A DNA stretch of 8,881 nt from Deltaproteobacteria bacterium (lineage in GTDB: Bacteria > Desulfobacterota > Desulfarculia > Adiutricales > Adiutricaceae): contig JAITLH010000228.1 in the NCBI GenBank assembly GCA_031277995.1, positions 1 to 8,881 on the forward strand, read 5' to 3'. Below are positions 4,896 to 8,881 of this stretch, piece after piece. Under the pieces are notes generated by a model. It was given only the letters and a program-made list of their open reading frames with translations. It was not told the origin of the DNA and made no database searches. The first letter of the stretch is position 1; every line of letters begins with the position of its first letter. A program made the translations under genes and the position numbers.

Positions 4896-6386
4896 GTGTC
4901 TGAGGAAAAAATTAAAGCGCTGGTCCTGGATCTCGATGGAACCCTATTAGGAACCGACTCATTGTGGGAACTCTTTTTTAAAGCCCTCTCCGATGGGCGC
5001 TGGTCCCCGTTATTATGGCTTTTTTGCGGACGGCTTTATTTTAAGAGAAAGCTGGCCGAATCCACCGAACTGGATCTCGATTTATTGCCTTGGAACGAAG
5101 AGGTGATTACTTTGGCCAAGGAATATCAGGAAAAGGGCGGGGCGGTTTGGTTGGCCACGGCCGCCCATCATGCCATGGCCGCAAAGGTCTTTAACAGATT
5201 TGATTTTTTCACCTGGTTCCTGGCCACTAACGAAAAAGTTAATTTGCGAAGCGAGGCCAAGGCCAGGGCTCTGGTTGAGTGGCATGGGGAAGGGAAGTTC
5301 ATATACGCCGGGGACTCTGGGGCCGATCCACCGGTTTGGCGGGTCTCCGGGGGCGCCGTGGTCGTGGGCGATGAAAGGCTAGCCAAGACGGCCAAACCCA
5401 TTGGCGGAGAGGTTACGGTTATTAAGCCGGTTGGGACCAAGCGCCCCACGCTAGGTATGATTGTCAAGCTGGCCAAGCCCCAAAACTGTTTGCAAAACGC
5501 CCTGGTGTTTGTCCCGCTTCTAATGTCACTATTATATTTTGCCAAAAACTTTGGCCTGGCCTTTTTAGCCTTTCTGGGATTTTCTCTTTTTACCGCCGGC
5601 GGAAACGTATTGGGAGAACTCTACTCCCTGGAAAGGGATCGCCGTGATCCCGAAAAGAAAAACCGAATCCTGGCCGCCGGAAGGCTTGATTTATCCAGGG
5701 GAGGTTTAATATCCCTGGGTTTAGCCTTGGCCGGTTTGATTCTCTTCGCTTTTTTGGGCCGGATAAGTTTTATCCTGGTCATTTTTGTTTTAATTTTAAC
5801 TTACTTAAATGAACATATCTTCAAAAAAAGTCCGCAAGCCTGGTGCGTATGTTTCGCCTTCATAAACGCTTTCGTTTTGGCCTCCGGTTACCCCCTTATA
5901 AACATTTTGGCCTCGCTATGGATGATCCTTCTAGCCTTTTTCACCACCGCGGCTCTTGGCGGATTGGAAATGTTGTCTAAATTAGTCATAAAAGTAAATG
6001 AAACAGCTCAGTCATTGAATCTTATAGAAAATAAAATATGTATTAAATCAGTTAGAAAGATGACTGTCTTTATTTTATTTAATGTTTTACTGATTTGTTC
6101 ACTACTACTATTTTTTAATGTGGCAGGTCCACTAAAAGAGCTATTAACTAGCAAATTTGTATTTAATGTTACTAAACATAATATCGCTTTTTTATTTACT
6201 AATCCTAAAACTTTATTTTTACTTATTCCAATCATATTTTACTTTTATATACGTCTTTATTTTAAAGCCTCTAAAGGGCGAATAACAAAGCCAATTTTCT
6301 TCTTTTTAGTCTCCGATTGGGTCTCTTGGATTTGCCTAATCCTGGTCTCCATGGTTTTTTGGGCCAGCGGCACCAAGATTTTCTAG
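4896..6386 (+). CDS. HAD phosphatase-UbiA prenyltransferase fusion membrane protein, with degenerate UbiA motifs
   Basis: Two-domain protein of 496 residues. The layout matches the HAD-UbiA fusions related to decaprenyl-phosphate phosphoribosyltransferase and 4-hydroxybenzoate prenyltransferase. The cytosolic HAD half (1-170) is intact: LVLDLDGTL (nucleophile D12, acid D14), ATAA motif II, the Lys of EAKARAL, and GDSGADPPVW. The membrane half (about 188-496) has roughly eight to nine hydrophobic segments. Its key motifs are altered. The usual RPxQWxKN is KPQNCLQN (194-201), and the Mg-binding NDxxDxxxD is G240-E-x-x-S-x-x-x-D248. The flanking ERDRRDPEKKNRILAAG still aligns. The usual KRYxE of the second acidic region is not visible. 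Start GTG 4896 is chosen because GGAG lies 9 nt upstream; an in-frame TTG at 4881 overlaps that site. Residues about 360-468 are encoded by DNA of about 25% GC. Prenyltransferase activity is doubtful; phosphatase activity is plausible. Confidence 0.82.
   Translation: MSEEKIKALVLDLDGTLLGTDSLWELFFKALSDGRWSPLLWLFCGRLYFKRKLAESTELDLDLLPWNEEVITLAKEYQEKGGAVWLATAAHHAMAAKVFNRFDFFTWFLATNEKVNLRSEAKARALVEWHGEGKFIYAGDSGADPPVWRVSGGAVVVGDERLAKTAKPIGGEVTVIKPVGTKRPTLGMIVKLAKPQNCLQNALVFVPLLMSLLYFAKNFGLAFLAFLGFSLFTAGGNVLGELYSLERDRRDPEKKNRILAAGRLDLSRGGLISLGLALAGLILFAFLGRISFILVIFVLILTYLNEHIFKKSPQAWCVCFAFINAFVLASGYPLINILASLWMILLAFFTTAALGGLEMLSKLVIKVNETAQSLNLIENKICIKSVRKMTVFILFNVLLICSLLLFFNVAGPLKELLTSKFVFNVTKHNIAFLFTNPKTLFLLIPIIFYFYIRLYFKASKGRITKPIFFFLVSDWVSWICLILVSMVFWASGTKIF
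5975..6300 (+). other. AT-rich intragenic segment (compositional mosaic inside HAD-UbiA)
   Basis: A hand count of 6001-6300 gives 74 G or C bases out of 300 (about 25%). The line just upstream (5881-5940) has 28 of 60 (47%), and the DNA after about 6305 is again like the neighbours. Codons inside are strongly A/T-ending (AAA, TTA, ATA, TTT), unlike the GCC/CTG/TTG-rich flanks. The frame stays open, and the end of the segment (PKTLFLLIPIIFYFYIRLYF) still looks like the last UbiA helices. It therefore resembles a homologous replacement or relaxed drift rather than a random insertion. Confidence 0.75.
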
Positions 6387-6451
6387 CGGCTTTATTGGCC
6401 AGTTTCGGCAGCAGTCAAGCATTTTTCACGGTTTTTTGGGTCAGTTTCGGC

Positions 6452-6474
6452 AGCCGCAAAGCGTTTTTGCGGCT
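6452..6474. repeat. Perfect 9-bp hairpin at the repeat unit 2/3 junction
   Basis: AGCCGCAAA, loop GCGTT, TTTGCGGCT is a perfect stem. It is the strongest fold of the array and could form in transcripts of either strand. Only a short T-rich run (TTCTCG) follows, so termination would be weak, but it may stop exonucleases or transcription when combined with its neighbours. Confidence 0.6.
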
Positions 6475-6533
6475 TTCTCGAATGGTTTTCGGAAGCCGCC
6501 AAGCGTTTCGTGCGGAATTTTTGGCCAGTTTCG

Positions 6534-6561
6534 AAAGCCGTCAAGGGTTTTTTGCGGCTTT
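6534..6561. repeat. Hairpin at the repeat unit 4/5 junction
   Basis: AAAGCCG (6534-6540) pairs with CGGCTTT (6555-6561), and further weak pairing is possible inside the 14-nt loop. The A-tract, GC stem and T-tract layout resembles a bidirectional terminator, although the T run is only three long. Confidence 0.5.
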
Positions 6562-6680
6562 GTTGGCCAGTTTCGGAAGCCGTCAAGTTTTTAGAGTGGT
6601 CCTTTTTGACTTTTTTTGTCAACGATAGCAAGAAGTTGTGGTGGTTTTCGTGGATTTTTTTTGGCCGGCCGGGGGAAAGG

Positions 6681-6709
6681 TTTTACAAATATTTTACATT
6701 CGTTAAATA
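6681..6709 (+). promoter_or_regulatory. Pho-box-like direct repeats upstream of pstC
   Basis: TTTTACA (6681-6687), AATA, TTTTACA (6692-6698), TTCG, TTAAATA (6703-6709). These are 7-bp units on an 11-bp period with 4-bp AT-rich spacers, the geometry of PhoB boxes; the E. coli unit is CTGTCAT, so the sequence is divergent. The last pair of units ends 10 bp before TATTTT (6720-6725), the spacing at which PhoB sites replace a -35. The site lies 34-62 bp before a phosphate transporter gene, which supports phosphate-starvation control. Confidence 0.6.
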
Positions 6710-6742
6710 GGTATTTGGTTATTTTCGTCAATAATTTTCCCC

Positions 6743-7660
6743 ATGAGAGTTGGAGAAACCAAAAACCGGATCTTTAAGGGTCTGACCGCGATCGCCTCGG
6801 CCAGCGTGTTAGTTATCGTTTTGGCCATGCTGGTGACCTTGATCGTCCAATCGTTACCGGCCCTAAGGCATTTTGGGCTGGTTAATTTTTTGACCACCGC
6901 CGACTGGAACTATGCCCTTAATAATTTTGGGGCCTTGCGGCCCTTGTTTGGCACCTTCCTAAGCACCATCCTGGCCTTAATCGTGGCCGTCCCCGTGGCC
7001 ATGGGCATGGCCATCTTCCTGACCGAACTTTGTCCCAACAAACTGCGCGGCACCATAGGGACGGCCTTGGAACTCCTGGCCGCCATCCCCAGTATCATCT
7101 ACGGCATGTGGGGGCTTTTCATATTGGCCCCATTTTTGGAGATTTATTTTCAGCCCTTGGTGGGCCAGAGTTTGGGGCGGCTTCCCATAATCGGATCTTT
7201 TTTCCAAGCCAAACTGGCTGGCGGGGTTAACATTTTTACCGCCTCCATGATCCTCTCGGTCATGATTATTCCCTTCATTTCCAGCATAGCCAGGGAAGCC
7301 ATGGCCCAGGTTCCTCCGATGCTCAAAGAATCTTCGTACGGGCTGGGGGCGACCCGCTGGGAAACGTTAAGGCACGTGGTCATCCCCTACACCAAAATGG
7401 CCTTGGCCGGCGGCATCATCTTGGCCATGGGCCGGGCCTTAGGTGAGACCATGGCCGTGACCTACGTCATAGGCAATCGCCACGCCGCCTTGGACTCCAT
7501 TTTTTCCCCTTACACGACCATCACCTCGGTCATGGCCAATGAATTTAACGAAGCCGACGGGCTAAAGCTCTCGTCTTTGTTCGCCTTGGCCCTCATCTTG
7601 TTTTTGGCCAATTTCTTGACCCTGTCCATCGCCAAGAGGTTACTGGGCGGGAAAAAGTGA
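6743..7660 (+). CDS. pstC: Phosphate ABC transporter permease PstC
   Basis: Inner-membrane permease that with PstA forms the channel of the high-affinity PstSCAB phosphate importer. The 305 residues match the family. The first membrane helix is at about residues 13-37 (TAIASASVLVIVLAMLVTLI); about six helices are visible, including the AIPSIIYGMWGLFILAPF region. The cytoplasmic EAA loop that docks on PstB is E196-S-S-Y-G-L-G-A-T-R-W up to V-V-I-P215, followed by the characteristic AMGRALGETMAVTYVIGN. It is told from PstA by the periplasmic segment with GRLPIIGSFFQAKLAGG and the GETMAV ending. The ATG at 6743 has no Shine-Dalgarno (the upstream bases are AATTTTCCCC), although family alignment supports it; a very short or leaderless leader is possible. 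No pstS lies upstream. Confidence 0.95.
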   Translation: MRVGETKNRIFKGLTAIASASVLVIVLAMLVTLIVQSLPALRHFGLVNFLTTADWNYALNNFGALRPLFGTFLSTILALIVAVPVAMGMAIFLTELCPNKLRGTIGTALELLAAIPSIIYGMWGLFILAPFLEIYFQPLVGQSLGRLPIIGSFFQAKLAGGVNIFTASMILSVMIIPFISSIAREAMAQVPPMLKESSYGLGATRWETLRHVVIPYTKMALAGGIILAMGRALGETMAVTYVIGNRHAALDSIFSPYTTITSVMANEFNEADGLKLSSLFALALILFLANFLTLSIAKRLLGGKK

Positions 7661-7768
7661 AAACGCGAAGCCGCTTTAATCGAATCAGCCCAATGATTCT
7701 GACAAATAAAAAGAGCTTATTTAAGAAAGTCAGTATGGCAATCCAAAAAAGCTTATCCGGTGCGAAAA
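7661..7768 (+). other. pstC-pstA spacer with hairpin and short upstream ORF
   Basis: A 108-bp gap is unusually long inside a pst operon. It holds a perfect 6-bp dyad (7682-7699), a CTGACA (7699-7704) that could be a weak -35 without a clear -10, and a 13-codon frame starting at ATG 7735 (MAIQKSLSGAKNG). That frame's TAA (7774-7776) overlaps the first codons of pstA. These could set the relative level of PstA, but none is proven. Confidence 0.4.
7682..7699 (+). repeat. Perfect hairpin between pstC and pstA
   Basis: GAATCA, loop gcccaa, TGATTC. It has no T tract, so it is not a terminator. It could stabilise the pstC 3' end or mark an RNA processing site. Confidence 0.45.
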
Positions 7769-8614
7769 ATGGATAACCTCAAACGTCGCAAGATCGTAAA
7801 CTACGTGGCCATGACCTTGGCCGGCTTATGCGCGGCGGTCGGGTTAGTCTTGTTGTTTCTCATCCTCTATAACGTTTTGGTGGAGGGAATCGGTTCTTTA
7901 AGGTTACGGTTATTCACCCAAGATCCGGCGCCGCCCAATCTTCCCAACGTGGGCGGGCTTAGATGCGCCTTTCTGGGCCAGGGCTTACTAACCTTAGTGG
8001 CTTCAGTTATCGGGGTTCCCTTGGGCGTTTTGGCCGGAACGTATTTGGCCGAATACGGTCGCAACTTTAAGATCTGCCGACTGATTAGCACTTTAAGCGA
8101 CATGGCCGTTTCCATTCCCTCGATTGTCATCGGCACCTTCGCCTACGCCATATTGGTAAAACCCATGAAGGTTTTTAACGGCTGGGCCGGGGCCGTGGCT
8201 TTGGCCATCATCATCCTCCCGATCATCGTCAGGACAACGGAAGAAATGATGACCATGGTGCCCTGGACCTTAAGGGAAGCGGCTTTCGCCTTGGGGGCCC
8301 CTTACCACAAAGTCATCACCAGCATAGTTTGGCGAGCTTCCATGAGCGGGATCTTTACCGGCATCCTTTTGGCCATTGCCAGGGTGGCCGGGGAAACGGC
8401 CCCGCTCCTTTTTACTTCCTTTAACAGTAACCACTTCCAACTTGACATGTCCCAGGCCGTACCCTCGCTTACCGTGAGCATTTATCAGTACGCCGCCTCG
8501 CCTTACGAAAGTTGGGTGGGCATGGCCTGGGCGGCCGCCTTCGTCATCACCGTTTTAGTTCTGTTCCTAAACATTATGGGCAGGGTAATCATTAAGCTGA
8601 AAAAGAAGGATTAA
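7769..8614 (+). CDS. pstA: Phosphate ABC transporter permease PstA
   Basis: Second inner-membrane permease of the Pst phosphate importer, pairing with PstC. The 281 residues are typical. An N-terminal helix (YVAMTLAGLCAAVGLVLLFL) is followed by a periplasmic loop with PNVGGLRCAFLGQGLLTL, where similar PstA proteins have GGI-x-PAI-x-GT. Next come LAGTYLAEYG, SIPSIVIGTFAYA and the PstB-docking EAA loop REAAFALGAPYHKVI (E170-A-A...G176). The end carries ARVAGETAPLLFT, the PstA hallmark. The ATG at 7769 is preferred, with GGTG six bases upstream; an in-frame GTG at 7760 would add three residues but has no ribosome site. It is separated from pstC by 108 bp, and only 6 bp separate it from pstB. Confidence 0.95.
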   Translation: MDNLKRRKIVNYVAMTLAGLCAAVGLVLLFLILYNVLVEGIGSLRLRLFTQDPAPPNLPNVGGLRCAFLGQGLLTLVASVIGVPLGVLAGTYLAEYGRNFKICRLISTLSDMAVSIPSIVIGTFAYAILVKPMKVFNGWAGAVALAIIILPIIVRTTEEMMTMVPWTLREAAFALGAPYHKVITSIVWRASMSGIFTGILLAIARVAGETAPLLFTSFNSNHFQLDMSQAVPSLTVSIYQYAASPYESWVGMAWAAAFVITVLVLFLNIMGRVIIKLKKKD

Positions 8615-8620
8615 GGTTTA

Positions 8621-8881
8621 ATGGAAGATTTATTGTCAGTAAATAGCTTGGATTTTTTCTACGGCGACAATCACGCCTTAAAGGACGTGACCTTGCCCAT
8701 AAGGAAAAATAAGATTACCTCCCTGATTGGACCCTCCGGTTGCGGCAAAACGACCTTATTAAGGTGCTTTAACCGGATGCACGATCTCTACCCCAATAAT
8801 CGCTACCAAGGGGAGATCTTGATGGACGGACAAAACCTCCTGGGGGATCAAGTTGACGTTATCAAACTTAGAAATTACATG
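8621..8881 (+). CDS. pstB: Phosphate ABC transporter ATPase PstB (partial, cut by window edge)
   Basis: Cytoplasmic ATPase that powers phosphate import through PstCA. Only 87 codons are present. The beginning MEDLLSVNSLDFFYGDNHAL has the aromatic A-loop (Y14). Walker A is GPSGCGKTT (37-45). LRCFNRMHDLYP is the diagnostic PstB stretch, followed by YQGEILMDGQNLL. The Q-loop, signature and Walker B would lie beyond the edge. The start ATG lies 6 bp after the pstA stop, with GAAGGA of the pstA end 10 nt upstream as ribosome site, so the genes are co-translated from one message. phoU commonly follows pstB, but that lies outside the window. Confidence 0.95.
   Translation, partial: MEDLLSVNSLDFFYGDNHALKDVTLPIRKNKITSLIGPSGCGKTTLLRCFNRMHDLYPNNRYQGEILMDGQNLLGDQVDVIKLRNYM

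Larger units (their letters stand above)
6387..6596. repeat. Five-unit tandem repeat with an exact 42-bp period
   Basis: Units run 6387-6428, 6429-6470, 6471-6512, 6513-6554 and 6555-6596. The shared core is ggccagtttcggaagccgtc, followed by aag and a T-rich tail, then cggctt of the next unit. The cgg/cga of the core ends at 6408, 6450, 6492, 6534 and 6576, so the spacing is exactly 42 in every step. Units differ by substitutions only, with unit 3 the most diverged. The array begins at the base after the HAD-UbiA stop. Forty-two is 14 codons and about four DNA turns, and frames are open across it on both strands. Unit junctions can fold into hairpins. It may serve as a multi-hairpin 3' end, a protein-binding array or a minisatellite; its function is unknown. 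Confidence 0.9.

Noticed and set aside
6387..6596. CRISPR array
   Set aside because: The whole 42-bp unit is repeated with scattered substitutions; there are no identical repeats with unique spacers and no cas genes.
6606..6622. TTGAC-T7-GTCAA as terminator of the HAD-UbiA transcript
   Set aside because: The T run is in the loop rather than after the stem, so it does not fit an intrinsic terminator.
6392..6631. Minus-strand 79-codon repeat protein in the array (and the plus-strand 103-codon frame 6317-6628)
   Set aside because: The minus frame starts with TTG and has no ribosome site. Both frames stay open simply because the period is a multiple of three. Not annotated as genes, but mentioned in the array finding.
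7760..7768. GTG start for pstA
   Set aside because: No ribosome site in front of it; the ATG three codons later has GGTG at proper spacing.

Overview
The window looks like a chromosomal segment from a Gram-negative bacterium of moderate GC content. The codon choice is rich in GCC, GGC, TTG and AAG. The gene types (an IMPDH with CBS domains, a short Ppx/GppA phosphatase, a DnaE with an intact PHP-type N-terminus, a proteobacterial-style Pst transporter) would fit a Desulfobacterota/deltaproteobacterium-like host. That placement is inference from gene style only. No rRNA, tRNA, CRISPR array, transposase or integrase was seen.

Layout. On the minus strand, read right to left: a Ppx/GppA-type phosphatase (2054-3013), IMP dehydrogenase guaB (584-2053), and the first 150 codons of dnaE (1-450, cut by the window edge). 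ppx and guaB touch with no spacer and share a reading frame, with one TAG between them, so they are probably translationally coupled. A 776-bp divergent region (3014-3789) follows. It has an AT-rich core, several dyads and candidate promoters, but no convincing gene. On the plus strand come a SAM-dependent O-methyltransferase (3790-4803) and a HAD phosphatase-UbiA prenyltransferase fusion (4896-6386). The fusion's C-terminal third switches abruptly to about 25% GC and its UbiA active-site motifs are eroded. Directly after its stop codon lies a five-unit, exactly 42-bp tandem repeat array (6387-6596) with hairpin potential. Then comes a PhoB-box-like direct repeat (6681-6709), followed by pstC (6743-7660), pstA (7769-8614) and the start of pstB (8621-8881, cut).

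How the genes work together. The right side is the membrane and ATPase part of the high-affinity phosphate importer; no pstS lies directly upstream. The left side combines phosphate/alarmone metabolism (Ppx/GppA), the committed step of GTP synthesis (GuaB) and the replicative polymerase. Ppx/GppA enzymes act on polyphosphate and/or pppGpp, so co-expression with guaB is biochemically sensible, but this is inference. The methyltransferase and HAD-UbiA pair may be a small lipid or aromatic modification module of unknown product.

Most notable for follow-up are the 42-bp array, the GC mosaic plus motif loss in the HAD-UbiA gene, the Pho-box-like repeats before an SD-less pstC, the in-frame ppx-TAG-guaB junction, and the hairpin abutting the methyltransferase ribosome binding site.
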